Positions 8,142-16,385 of a DNA stretch of 44,372 nt are shown one piece after another. The first letter of the stretch is position 1. Each line of letters opens with the position of its first letter. The notes under the pieces were generated by a model. It was given only the letters and a program-made list of their open reading frames with translations, had not been told where the DNA came from and ran no database searches. This stretch comes from JBBCJT01 sp037190665. Its GTDB lineage: Bacteria; Pseudomonadota; Alphaproteobacteria; Acetobacterales; Acetobacteraceae. The position numbers and the translations under genes are program-made. The stretch is from positions 1 to 44,372 of the forward strand of contig JBBCJT010000218.1 of assembly GCA_037190665.1 (NCBI GenBank). Reading direction: 5' to 3'.

Positions 8142-9458
8142 TCAGGTCTGCTCGCTCTTGTCGAGCACCGGCTTGAACGCCTCGGTCGCCTTGCGAAGCT
8201 CGCTCGCGACATCGGCGCCGCCGATCGTGTTGGTCAGCGCGACGCCGAACGTATCGCGGAACTCGGTCACCGGCACGATCGACGGCAGGCCCGGTCGGGC
8301 GATCTTCACGCTCCGCACCACGCAGTCGAACCATTCCTGGCCGAACTTGCTGTCGCGCACGGCGGCCGGGTTCTCGTATGCGCTGATGCGTGCGGGCGTG
8401 CCCGCCCCGGTGGTCAGCATGCGCAGCGCCAGCGGCTTGGAGGTCGCCCACATCGCATAGAGATAGGCAGGTCCCTTCTTGCGGCCCGATGCGGGGATCG
8501 CGACGGAATCGCCGAACAGCGCCGAATGCTGCGCCTTCGGGCCCGGCGGCGTGACGCCGAAGCCGACCTTGCCCACCACGCGCGACTTGGTGGGATCGAC
8601 CAGCGGCAGCGAGAAGCCGATGCCGTCCAGCCACATCGCCGCACGGCCCTGGCTGAACGTGGTCTGGCTCTCGTTCCAGTTGAAGCCGACCGAGCCCGGC
8701 GGCGCGGTGTCCTTCATCAGCGTCTTGTAGACCTCGCCGGCCCAGATCGCCTCCGGCGTCGCGGTCTGCAGCGCGCCGTTCTCCACCGTCTCCTTGCCCT
8801 GCCCGAGCAGCCACGAGGTCCAGACGGGGATGTTGGCGTTCTTCAGTCCGCGGCCGACGAAGCCGTAGATGCCCTTGGACGCATCGGTCAGCGCGCGCGC
8901 GTGGCTGACCAGCTCGTCGATGCTCTTCGGGTACTCCAGCCCCTTCTGCTGGAACAGCTCCTTGTTCCAGTAGAGCATCCAGTAGTCGAGGTTCAGCGGC
9001 AGGCCCTCGATACGGCCGTTGGCGGTGGTCACGTAGTCCACGCCGCCCTTGCCCATGTCGGACCAGTCGTATTCGGCGGGCGTGCGGTTGGGATCGTTGA
9101 GCCAGGGCTTGAGGTCCTCCAGCCAGCCGGCGCGCTCCATCATCCGCTTCTGCACGTGCAGCGAGACGGTGAGCACGTCGAACGATGTGCGGCCGGAGGC
9201 GAACTCGATCGCGACCTTCTGCCGGTGCTGCTGCTCCGGCACCGCCTCGGCGCCGATGCTGATGCCGGTGAGTTCCTCGAACTCCTTGTGCGCGGCCATC
9301 AGCACGGTCGCGCGCGGGCCGAGGGTCAGCGAGACCTCGAGCTTCTCGCCCCTGTGCTGCTTCCAGTCGAACTGCGACTGGGCATTGGCGCGATGGACGA
9401 AGGCCGGCGCGGCGAGCAGGCCGCCGGCGGTGGCGTGCAGCAGGGTACGACGTTTCAT
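8142..9458 (-). CDS. Extracellular solute-binding protein (family 1), paralogue 2
   Basis: Second periplasmic binding protein, also 438 residues, with signal MKRRTLLHATAGGLLAAPAFVHRANAQ. It shares with its neighbour the blocks FEELTGI, VPEQQHRQK, IEFASGR, YWNKELF, GRGLKNANI, QGRAAMWLDG and VTEFRDTFGVALTN, so the two arose by tandem duplication. The start at 9458 overlaps the lactonase-like gene stop by 4 bp. Two binding proteins for one permease pair may widen the ligand range (inference). Upstream in-frame extension into the lactonase gene was rejected because the signal peptide fixes the start. Confidence 0.93.
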   Translation of the reverse strand: MKRRTLLHATAGGLLAAPAFVHRANAQSQFDWKQHRGEKLEVSLTLGPRATVLMAAHKEFEELTGISIGAEAVPEQQHRQKVAIEFASGRTSFDVLTVSLHVQKRMMERAGWLEDLKPWLNDPNRTPAEYDWSDMGKGGVDYVTTANGRIEGLPLNLDYWMLYWNKELFQQKGLEYPKSIDELVSHARALTDASKGIYGFVGRGLKNANIPVWTSWLLGQGKETVENGALQTATPEAIWAGEVYKTLMKDTAPPGSVGFNWNESQTTFSQGRAAMWLDGIGFSLPLVDPTKSRVVGKVGFGVTPPGPKAQHSALFGDSVAIPASGRKKGPAYLYAMWATSKPLALRMLTTGAGTPARISAYENPAAVRDSKFGQEWFDCVVRSVKIARPGLPSIVPVTEFRDTFGVALTNTIGGADVASELRKATEAFKPVLDKSEQT

Positions 9459-10273
9459 GTTGTTTCCTCCCCGTATTGCCCCAGACGATAGAACCGGCTG
9501 GCCGTGACGCCCAGCACCGCCGCGCGCGAGCCCGGATCGAGCAGCGCATCGACGGCGGCGAACCAGCCCCCGTAGCTTCCGGCCAGTTCCAGCACCGGCC
9601 AGTCCGAGCCGAACATCACCCTCTCCGCGCCGAAGCAGTCCAGCACGTGGCGGGCATGGCGCGCGACGTCCCGCCCGTCCGCCTCGGTCAGCAGGCCGGA
9701 CAGCTTGCAGAAGATGTTCGCCCGATCGGCGAGATCGGCCAGCCCGCTCGCCCACGGTTCCCACATGCCGTCGCGGATCGCGGGCTTGGCGCCGTGGTCG
9801 ATCACGATGCGCAGGCCGGGATGGCGGTCGGCGAGCAGGCCGATCGTGTGCAGATGCACCGGCCGGATCAGCGCATCGAACGCCTTGCCGGCGGCGGCGA
9901 TCGCCCGCAGCACGGGGGCCTGCTCCGGCCACAGGATCCAGGTCTCGTCCGCGAGGTCGTGCAGCATCGGGCGGATGCCGACGATGCGCGGATCGGCCAG
10001 CCGCGCCGCCACGCGCTCCATATCGTCGAACGGCACCCAGCCGACCACGCCGCGCACCAGCCCGCCGGAGGCGTCCATCGCCGCCAGCATGAAGTCGGTC
10101 TCCGCCTCGGTGGGCGCGGCCTGCACCAGCACGGTGCCGCCGATGCCCGTGGCGGCGAGATGCGGGCGCAGGTCGTCGAGCCCGTAATCGCGGCAGATCG
10201 GCAGGTCCGGCGTCAGCCAGCCGTAGTCGCCGCGCGCGACGCGCCAGACATGGTGATGCGCGTCGATATGCAT
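9455..10273 (-). CDS. Amidohydrolase-2 family sugar lactonase (fuconolactonase/rhamnonolactonase-like)
   Basis: 272-residue TIM-barrel metal hydrolase of the COG3618 type, which opens sugar lactones such as L-fucono- or L-rhamnonolactone. The N-terminal MHIDAHHHVW supplies the HxH metal motif; RIVIDHGAKP holds a barrel histidine; MFGSDWPV has the late catalytic aspartate. The start at 10273 overlaps the reductase stop by one base (TGATG), and the 3' end overlaps the next start by 4 bp. With the upstream dehydrogenase and mutarotase it fits an oxidative sugar pathway: sugar to lactone to aldonic acid. The exact substrate is inferred from context. Confidence 0.88.
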   Translation of the reverse strand: MHIDAHHHVWRVARGDYGWLTPDLPICRDYGLDDLRPHLAATGIGGTVLVQAAPTEAETDFMLAAMDASGGLVRGVVGWVPFDDMERVAARLADPRIVGIRPMLHDLADETWILWPEQAPVLRAIAAAGKAFDALIRPVHLHTIGLLADRHPGLRIVIDHGAKPAIRDGMWEPWASGLADLADRANIFCKLSGLLTEADGRDVARHARHVLDCFGAERVMFGSDWPVLELAGSYGGWFAAVDALLDPGSRAAVLGVTASRFYRLGQYGEETT

Positions 10274-11220
10274 CACGTCGCCGTCTCGGCCAGCGCCAGC
10301 CACAGCGCGGGCGGCACGGGTTCGGCCATCATCGCGCGCGCGTCGGCGATCTCCTCCGGCCGGCGCGCGCCGACCAGCACGCAGCACACCGCCGGATGCG
10401 CGGCGGCGAACTGCAGCGCGGCGGCGCGCAGGTTCACGCCGAACCGCTCGCACACGGCCCCGATGCGCCGCGCCTCATCCATCACCGCCTCGCCCGCGGG
10501 CGCGTAGTCGTAGGTCGCGCCCGGCACCGGGCCGGTGGCGAGGATGCCGGAGTTGTAGGCGCCCGCCGCGACCACGCCGACGCCGCGCGCCACGCAGGCA
10601 TCGAGCAGCGGGGCGGCGGAACGGTCGAGCAGCGTCCAGCGACCGGCGAGCAGGAACAGGTCGGGATCGGCCTCCTCCAGCGCGCGCAGGCAGGGCTCGA
10701 CGCGGTTCACGCCCAGCCCCCACGCACGGATCACGCCCTGCGCACGCAGGTCCGACAGCGCACGCGCGGCCCCCCGCATCGCCTGCGCGAACGCCTCCGG
10801 CCAGTCCGGGCCGTGCGCGGTCTCGTCCACGTCGTGGATCCAGGCGATGTCGATGCGGGCAAGGCCCATGCGCTGGAGGCTGTCTTCCAGCGATCGCCGC
10901 GCGCCATCGGCCGAGTAGTCGAAGCGCTGGCGGAAGGGCAGGCCGCCGACATAGCCGAACTGGGCGCGCGGCGCGTCCGGATCGGGTTCCAGCAATCGCC
11001 CGACCTTGGTGCAGACCACGACATCGTGCCCGCGCAGCACGTCGCCCATCCGCCGTTCCGACAGGCCGTGCCCGTAATGCGGCGCGGTGTCGAAGGTGCG
11101 CACGCCCGCGTCCAGCGCCGCCGCGACCGTCGCCCGCGCCTGCTCCTCCCCGACCGTATCGAAGAGGTTGCCGAGCGGAGCGCCGCCGAGGGCGAGCGGT
11201 CCGGGCGGGCGCCAGCTCAC
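10273..11220 (-). CDS. Aldo/keto reductase, L-fucose/D-threo-aldose 1-dehydrogenase-like
   Basis: 315-residue NAD(P)-dependent (alpha/beta)8-barrel oxidoreductase. Family residues are visible: Asp and Tyr in RTFDTAPHYGHGLSERRMG, Lys in VVCTKVGR, and His in IAWIHDVDE; the C-terminal cofactor segment is VLVGARRPEEIADA. Similarity is to D-threo-aldose 1-dehydrogenase/L-fucose dehydrogenase enzymes, which oxidise the sugar at C1 to the lactone. Position between the mutarotase and the lactonase matches that step order. The start overlaps the mutarotase stop by 4 bp. It could act on another 6-deoxy sugar or on L-galactose. Confidence 0.88.
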   Translation of the reverse strand: MSWRPPGPLALGGAPLGNLFDTVGEEQARATVAAALDAGVRTFDTAPHYGHGLSERRMGDVLRGHDVVVCTKVGRLLEPDPDAPRAQFGYVGGLPFRQRFDYSADGARRSLEDSLQRMGLARIDIAWIHDVDETAHGPDWPEAFAQAMRGAARALSDLRAQGVIRAWGLGVNRVEPCLRALEEADPDLFLLAGRWTLLDRSAAPLLDACVARGVGVVAAGAYNSGILATGPVPGATYDYAPAGEAVMDEARRIGAVCERFGVNLRAAALQFAAAHPAVCCVLVGARRPEEIADARAMMAEPVPPALWLALAETAT

Positions 11221-11630
11221 GGCGGGATCACGCCCTTGGTCAGGATGATGTTGCCATAGAACCGCCGCTCCCCGGTCGCGACGATGGCGAAGGCGTCGCG
11301 CGCGGCAGCGTAGAAGGCGTGGCGCTCCAGACGCAGCGGCGGGGCGGGCAGCAGCGCGGTCATCTCCGCGACCGGCGGTGGGATGGCTTCGGCATCGCCC
11401 ACCACCTCCATCACCGAGGCCGGGTTGGGGATGAAGTCGTCCAGCGGCAGCAGGCTCAGCACGGCGGCGAGCGCGCGCGGCGCATCCGCGCCGGGCAGGC
11501 GGATCAGGCGGCGGGCGACGGTTGCGGCGGGGAAGTTGGCATCGGCGATCACCAGCGTATCGCCATGGCCCATGGCGGCGAGCGCATGCAGAAGATCAGG
11601 CGTCAGCAACGGATCGATGCCGCGCAGCAT
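11217..11630 (-). CDS. fucU: RbsD/FucU family sugar mutarotase
   Basis: 137-residue cytosolic mutarotase that interconverts sugar anomers. MLRGIDPLLTPDLLHALAAMGHGDTLVIADANFPA is the family N-terminus, with the catalytic His in MGHGD and Asp in IADANFP; the C-terminal ERRFYGNIILTKGV carries the Tyr and the sugar-contact segment. This form is closer to FucU than to RbsD. It is the first gene of the seven-gene sugar operon, with a GGGAAGG ribosome-binding site, about 20 bp after a predicted transcription start. The symbol reflects family; the natural substrate is untested. Confidence 0.88.
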   Translation of the reverse strand: MLRGIDPLLTPDLLHALAAMGHGDTLVIADANFPAATVARRLIRLPGADAPRALAAVLSLLPLDDFIPNPASVMEVVGDAEAIPPPVAEMTALLPAPPLRLERHAFYAAARDAFAIVATGERRFYGNIILTKGVIPP

Positions 11631-11657
11631 GGCCTTCCCGTCGTTTCCCTGCGGGCG

Positions 11658-11713
11658 AGCCTAGTCCTGCGCGATCAGTGTGTGCAAGCCGACATGTCAG
11701 TGCCATTATGTAC
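11658..11713 (-). promoter_or_regulatory. Promoter and candidate GntR operator of the fucU operon
   Basis: On the minus strand TTGCAC (11687-11682) and TAGGCT (11663-11658) are 18 bp apart and suit a sigma-70 promoter about 20 bp upstream of fucU. The -35 lies inside a 33-bp block (11671-11703) that is repeated without mismatch at 14685-14717, in front of the GntR gene. The block contains a GACATGTC palindrome and two CAGTG elements 22 bp apart. Binding by the nearby GntR protein is inference. Confidence 0.65.
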
Positions 11714-11730
11714 CAGTTTTCATCTCCCCG

Positions 11731-12600
11731 TCACGGCACCACGATGCGCATCGGCTGCGGCGCCGGCCCGATCCACGCGGGCAGCATCCCCGCGGCATCG
11801 CCATCGGCCTGGATCGGAACCGCGCCGCCGGCAAGCGTCACCTCCCGCGCGCGCGTCAGGCTGACCGAGGGCAGGTAGGGCAGCATCCCGAGCGGCAGCG
11901 CCGCGCCGTAGCGCATGGCCGCGAACATCCCGCCGCGTCCGAAGAGCGCGACATGGAAGCCTTCCGCGCGCGGATCGGCGCCGGGCGCGAGCAGGAAGCG
12001 CCCCGCATAGAGCCGGCCCTTGGTGACGATCACGCTCGCCGCCTCGCACGCCACGCCATCCATCGTCACGCGGATCGGCGGGAAGCGGTAGCGCGGCATC
12101 TCGCGCAGCGTCTGCCAGACATAGGCGCCCTTGCCGATCGCGCGCTTGAGCGGGATGCAGAGGTTGTGCACCACCGCGGCGTCGAAGCCCGCACCGAGCA
12201 TCTGCACGAACAGCAGTTCCCGCCCGTCCGGCCAGCGCGCGAGGCCCGGATGCAGCAGCGCGGTGCGGCCCATCGCCAGTGCGGCGGCGGCGCGATCCGG
12301 CGCGCGCGGCAGGCCGAGTTCCAGCGCGAGCACGTTCGCCGTGCCGAGCGGCAGCACGCCGAGCGCCGCATCCGAACCGGCGATGCCCGCCGCCACCTCC
12401 GCGATCGTGCCGTCGCCGCCCGCGGCGACGACGATACGCATGCCCGACCGCGCGGCATCGCGCGCGAGCGAGACTGCATGGCCGCGACAGACCGTATCCG
12501 CGACATCCGGCCGCATGCCGATGCCGCGCAACAGGTCGAGCGCGACATGCAGGATACGCCGGCGGCGCGCTCCGGCCGCCGGGTTGAAGACGATGAGCAT
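11731..12600 (-). CDS. Diacylglycerol kinase family (YegS/DgkB-like) lipid kinase
   Basis: 289-residue soluble lipid/sphingosine kinase-like protein. The N-terminal MLIVFNPAAGARRRR and the nucleotide-binding AAGGDGTIAEVAAGI (GGDGT signature) followed by LGVLPLGTANVLALELGLP are diagnostic; QADGD near the C-terminus completes the catalytic domain. I chose the ATG at 12598-12600 because the family motif begins there; upstream codons do not look like protein. It diverges from the LpxH-like gene across a 184-bp gap. With that gene and the glycosyltransferase it suggests membrane-lipid modification. The real acceptor lipid is unknown. Confidence 0.9.
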   Translation of the reverse strand: MLIVFNPAAGARRRRILHVALDLLRGIGMRPDVADTVCRGHAVSLARDAARSGMRIVVAAGGDGTIAEVAAGIAGSDAALGVLPLGTANVLALELGLPRAPDRAAAALAMGRTALLHPGLARWPDGRELLFVQMLGAGFDAAVVHNLCIPLKRAIGKGAYVWQTLREMPRYRFPPIRVTMDGVACEAASVIVTKGRLYAGRFLLAPGADPRAEGFHVALFGRGGMFAAMRYGAALPLGMLPYLPSVSLTRAREVTLAGGAVPIQADGDAAGMLPAWIGPAPQPMRIVVP

Positions 12601-12784
12601 GCGTGTGGACACGGGAGAGGATTTCTGACAGCGCGGCGATGACATTCGCGCGTCGGAACGACGACGAAAGGATGACAAGGCGCTGCCGCAAGCCCTTGCG
12701 CGCCATGCTTCATCCAAGATTCACGCGCAGCGCCGCAACGCCGCGCTATCGGCCCGCCACGCGCCGCCCCGGAGACCGCGTCGG

Positions 12785-13594
12785 ATGCACGAGGCCAGCC
12801 TGCGCCACCGCTATCGCAGCATCTTCCTCTCGGACCTTCATCTCGGCACCAAGGGATGCCGCAGCGACTTCCTCGTTGATTTCCTGAGCCGGGTGGAGTG
12901 CGAGCGGCTCTATCTGGTCGGCGACATCATCGACGGATGGCGGCTGCGCAAATCCTGGTACTGGGACGCAGACCACGACGAGGCGATCCGCCTGATCCTG
13001 CGCATGGCGCGGCACGGCACCGAGATCATCTACATCCCCGGCAACCATGACGAGATGTTCCGCGACTGGCTCGGACTCGAGGTCGCGGGCGTGAGGCTGG
13101 CAGCGGAGGCCGAACACGTCGCCGCGGACGGGCGCCGCTTCCTCGTCATCCACGGCGACCAGTTCGATGGCGTGATCCGCTACGCCAAGGTGCTCGCCCA
13201 TCTCGGCGACGGCGCCTATCACGCGGCGCTCACCCTGAACCGCTGGTTCAACGCGGCGCGGCGGCGGCTCGGCTATCCCTACTGGTCGCTGAGCCAGTGG
13301 CTGAAGCGCCAGGTGAAGGAAGCGGTGAAGGCGATCGACCGCTTCGAGACGGCGCTCGCCAGCGAGGCGAAGCGCCGCGGCATGGATGGCGTGATCTGCG
13401 GCCACATCCACCACGCCGAGATGCGCATCGTGCAGGGCGTGCTCTACATGAACGACGGCGACTGGGTGGAATCCTGCACCGCGCTGGTGGAGCACGACGA
13501 CGGCCGGTTCGAGCTGATCGACTGGGTGCGCGACAACCGCCTCTCCTTCGCCCAGCCCGCCCGGCGCGGCGCGCAGCCGGCCCTGGCCGGCTGA
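12785..13594 (+). CDS. LpxH-like metallophosphoesterase (UDP-2,3-diacylglucosamine diphosphatase family)
   Basis: 269-residue calcineurin-like phosphoesterase. Metal-site motifs appear in order: FLSDLHLGTKG (DxH), LVGDIIDGW (GDxxD), IPGNHDEMF (GNHD), VIHGDQFD, and CGHIHHAEM (GHxH). A long helical insert (about residues 150-195) is typical of the YbbF/LpxH-like branch found beside glycosyltransferases. It could hydrolyse UDP-diacylglucosamine or a related lipid diphosphate. GGAG about 9 bp upstream supports the start. The glycosyltransferase starts 6 bp after its stop, so the two form an operon. Confidence 0.9.
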   Translation: MHEASLRHRYRSIFLSDLHLGTKGCRSDFLVDFLSRVECERLYLVGDIIDGWRLRKSWYWDADHDEAIRLILRMARHGTEIIYIPGNHDEMFRDWLGLEVAGVRLAAEAEHVAADGRRFLVIHGDQFDGVIRYAKVLAHLGDGAYHAALTLNRWFNAARRRLGYPYWSLSQWLKRQVKEAVKAIDRFETALASEAKRRGMDGVICGHIHHAEMRIVQGVLYMNDGDWVESCTALVEHDDGRFELIDWVRDNRLSFAQPARRGAQPALAG

Positions 13595-13600
13595 CCGGCG

Positions 13601-14659
13601 ATGGATGACGCCTCGACGGCGGCGGCCGCATACGGCCTCGGCGCGCGCAGCGGGCCGCTCCGTATCCTGATCGTCTCCGACGCATGGTTCCCGCAGGTGA
13701 ACGGCGTGGTGCGCACGCTGTCGATCGTCGCCGACCTGCTGCGCGCCGGCGGCGACACGGTGGAGGTGATCGGGCCGGACCAGTTCAGAAGCGTACCCAT
13801 GCCGGGCTACGCGGAGATCCGCCTCGCGCTCGCCCCGCGCCGCAAGCTCGCACGGCTCGTCACCGCCTTCGCCCCCGATGTCGTGCACATCGCGACAGAG
13901 GGTCCGCTCGGCTGGGCCATGCGCGCCATCTGCCGCAGCCGCCGCTGGCCCTTCACCACCGCCTTCCACACGCGCTTCGCCGAATACATGCATGCGCGCA
14001 TGCGCGTGCCCGTGTCGTGGTCCTGGGCCGTGCTGCGGCGCTTCCACGAGGCGGGCCAGGGCACCTTCGCCGCGACGCAGAGCCTGCGCGACGACCTCGC
14101 CGCGCGCGGCTTCACCCGGGTGCGGGCCTGGACGCGGGGCGTGGACCTCGTGCGCTTCCGGCCCGAACCGCGCGAGAGCTGGGAAGGGTTGCAACGGCCG
14201 ATCTTCCTCTATGCCGGGCGGCTGGCGGTGGAGAAGAACGTCGAGGCTTTCCTCGCGCTCGACCTGCCGGGCACGAAGGTGGTGGTGGGCGAAGGTCCGG
14301 CGCGCGCGGGGCTGCAGGCGCGCTTTCCGGCGGCGCATTTCACCGGCTACCGGGACAACGGCCTGCTCGCGCGGTCCTATGCCGGTGCGGACGTGTTCGT
14401 CTTCCCCTCGCGCACCGACACGTTCGGGCTGGTGCTGCTGGAGGCGCTCGCCGCCGGCACCCCGGTCGCCGCCTTCCCCGTGACCGGCCCGCGCGACCTG
14501 ATCACCGACCCGCGCATCGGCGCGCTGGACGAGGACCTGCGCCTTGCCTGCCTGCGCGCGCTGGACGGCGACCGCGCCGCCTGCCGCACCCATGCCGAAG
14601 CCTGGTCGTGGGAGGCCTGCGCGGTCCAGTTCCGCGAGGGGCTGGTGCCGATCGCATAG
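13601..14659 (+). CDS. GT4 family glycosyltransferase
   Basis: 352-residue GT-B fold glycosyltransferase, similar to the alpha-mannosyl/sulfoquinovosyl group (MgtA/SqdX-like) that glycosylates membrane lipids. The N-terminal SDAWFPQVNGVVRTL, the linker AFHTRFAEYMHARMR, and the donor-site region PSRTDTFGLVLLEALAAGTPVAA (E-x7-E type) are clear. Sugar donor and lipid acceptor are not evident. Its location next to the LpxH-like and lipid-kinase genes favours glycolipid synthesis (inference). It ends 70 bp before the GntR gene. Confidence 0.9.
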   Translation: MDDASTAAAAYGLGARSGPLRILIVSDAWFPQVNGVVRTLSIVADLLRAGGDTVEVIGPDQFRSVPMPGYAEIRLALAPRRKLARLVTAFAPDVVHIATEGPLGWAMRAICRSRRWPFTTAFHTRFAEYMHARMRVPVSWSWAVLRRFHEAGQGTFAATQSLRDDLAARGFTRVRAWTRGVDLVRFRPEPRESWEGLQRPIFLYAGRLAVEKNVEAFLALDLPGTKVVVGEGPARAGLQARFPAAHFTGYRDNGLLARSYAGADVFVFPSRTDTFGLVLLEALAAGTPVAAFPVTGPRDLITDPRIGALDEDLRLACLRALDGDRAACRTHAEAWSWEACAVQFREGLVPIA

Positions 14660-14684
14660 CGCGGGGTCGGGCGCGCGCGGCTAT

Positions 14685-14729
14685 GCGATCAGTGTGTGCA
14701 AGCCGACATGTCAGTGCTATGGTGCACCG
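14685..14729 (+). promoter_or_regulatory. Promoter and candidate operator of the GntR gene
   Basis: TGTGCA (14695-14700) and TATGGT (14718-14723), 17 bp apart, form a plausible promoter. Its start point would fall at or next to the ATG at 14730, so the mRNA may be leaderless or nearly so, and no Shine-Dalgarno is visible. The 33-bp block 14685-14717 is identical to 11671-11703 in front of the fucU operon, and similarity continues about 11 bp further with a few mismatches. Confidence 0.65.
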
Positions 14730-15416
14730 ATGCGGCTGCGGGAACAGGCTTATCGCGCCTTCGTCCGGCTGGTGCTGGAGCGCCGGCTGCGGCCCGGCCA
14801 GTTCGTCTCCCAGCGCGAGCTCGCGGCGATGCTGGACCTGCCGCTGGGCGCGATCCGCGAATCCATCCCGCGGCTGGAAGCGGACGGGCTGTTGACCGCC
14901 TTTCCCCAGCGCGGGCTGCAGGTCGCCACCATCGACATGCGGCTGATCCGCGAGACGCTGGAGCTGCGGCGGATGGTGGAGCTGACCGCCATCGGCCACT
15001 ACGTGCGCCATGTGCCGGACGAGGTGATCGCCCGCGAGCGCGCCGCACTGGCGGATATCGCGGAGAAGACCGGCCACGGCATCACCCCCGCGCTGATCGC
15101 GGAGGCGGATGTCGTCGATCTCGGCTTCCACGACCGCGTGGTCGAGTTCCTCGACAACGGGCTGATCGCGGAGATCCACCGCGTGAACGCCATCCGCATG
15201 CGGCTGGTGATGAGCGGCCCCGGCGGGCTCACCCCGCCCACCCTTCCCGTCATGCTCGCCGAGCATGACGCGGTGCTGCGTGCGGTCGCCGCGCGCGACG
15301 AAGCGGCCGCCACGCAGGCGCTGGCCGCCCATCTCGAAACCACGCGGCGGCGGGCGCTGATGCTCGACCAACCGGCCGCACCCGTGCTGCCGCGCGCGGC
15401 AGGAGGAACGCCATGA
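14730..15416 (+). CDS. GntR family transcriptional regulator, FCD/FadR subfamily
   Basis: 228-residue regulator with an N-terminal winged helix-turn-helix (about residues 5-65: SQRELAAMLDLPLGAIRESIPRLEADGLL) and a C-terminal FCD ligand domain. Metal-site residues typical of FCD are Asp130, His134, His179 and His201. Such proteins usually repress sugar-acid or amino-acid operons until a carboxylic ligand binds. Its own promoter and that of the distant fucU operon share a 33-bp identical site, which makes it the likely regulator of both. The stop overlaps the DapA-family start by 4 bp. A longer upstream start was rejected because it would run through the operator. Confidence 0.92.
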   Translation: MRLREQAYRAFVRLVLERRLRPGQFVSQRELAAMLDLPLGAIRESIPRLEADGLLTAFPQRGLQVATIDMRLIRETLELRRMVELTAIGHYVRHVPDEVIARERAALADIAEKTGHGITPALIAEADVVDLGFHDRVVEFLDNGLIAEIHRVNAIRMRLVMSGPGGLTPPTLPVMLAEHDAVLRAVAARDEAAATQALAAHLETTRRRALMLDQPAAPVLPRAAGGTP

Positions 15417-16297
15417 CGCATGCCATCTCCGGCCTCTGGGCCGCCGCGCTCACCCCGCTCGATGCGGCGGGCAATGCCGATGTCGCAGCCCTCGCCGCGC
15501 ATTGCGCCGGGCTCGCGGCACGCGGCTGCGAGGGGTTCGTGGTGTTCGGCACCACCGGGGAGGGCCCGTCCTTCACCGCCGCCGAGCGGCTGGCCGCGCT
15601 GGAAGGGCTGCTGAAGGCGGGGATGCAGCCGGAGACGCTGGCGCTCGCCACCGGTGCGGCAGCCCTGCCCGACGCCATCGTCATGACCCGCGGCGCGCTG
15701 GCGCTGGGCGTGACGCGCACGCTGCAGCTCGCCCCGTTCTTCTGGCGCGACGCGGACGAAGGCGGCATCCACGCCGCGTTCGCGCAGACCATCGAGGCGA
15801 CCGGCGACGACCGGCTGCGGCTGTTCACCTACAACATCCCGCAATGCGCCCGGCCCGGCGTGCCGCCCGCCGTGCTCGCCCGGCTGCGCCGCGAATTCGG
15901 CGCGGTGGCGGCGGGGGTGAAGGATTCATCGGGCGCGTTCGACAGCTTCCGCGCCTATCGCGCCGCAGCACCGGAAGCGACCGTGCTGGTCGGCGCCGAG
16001 GTCGACATCGCGCGCGCCGCCGCCGAGGGCGGGGTCGGCACGATCTGCGGCATGGTGAACATCGTGCCGGACACCGTGCGCGCCATGTTCACCCAGGGTG
16101 CGGCGGCGGAGCCGGCGATGCGGGCGGCCTGCGCCGCGCTGGGCGATCCGTTCCTGCCCAACCTCAAGGCCGCCATGGCCGCCGCCACCGGCGAGGAGAG
16201 CTGGCTGCGCGTGCGCGCGCCGCTCGCGGCGAAGACGCTCGCCGAGGGCAAGCCCATTCTCGATGCGCTGCGGGGGACGGCGCTGAAGGCGGCGTAA
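15413..16297 (+). CDS. DapA/NanA superfamily class I aldolase
   Basis: 294-residue TIM-barrel Schiff-base aldolase. GTTGE (residues 46-50), Tyr140 in FTYNIPQ and Lys170 in GVKDSSG are the DHDPS/N-acetylneuraminate lyase signature. Coupling to a GntR regulator and the shared operator with the fucU operon suggest cleavage of a 2-keto-3-deoxy sugar acid rather than lysine synthesis. That would supply the final step of the oxidative sugar pathway, although no sugar-acid dehydratase is encoded in the window. Substrate is inference; family is secure. Confidence 0.88.
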   Translation: MTHAISGLWAAALTPLDAAGNADVAALAAHCAGLAARGCEGFVVFGTTGEGPSFTAAERLAALEGLLKAGMQPETLALATGAAALPDAIVMTRGALALGVTRTLQLAPFFWRDADEGGIHAAFAQTIEATGDDRLRLFTYNIPQCARPGVPPAVLARLRREFGAVAAGVKDSSGAFDSFRAYRAAAPEATVLVGAEVDIARAAAEGGVGTICGMVNIVPDTVRAMFTQGAAAEPAMRAACAALGDPFLPNLKAAMAAATGEESWLRVRAPLAAKTLAEGKPILDALRGTALKAA

Positions 16298-16385
16298 GGC
16301 CAACCACTCGCCGCCGACCGGCGCGCCCGCCACGCTTGCCGCATCGGGGGGTGCGGGCGAGCATGCGCGGAGAAGGAGCACGCGC

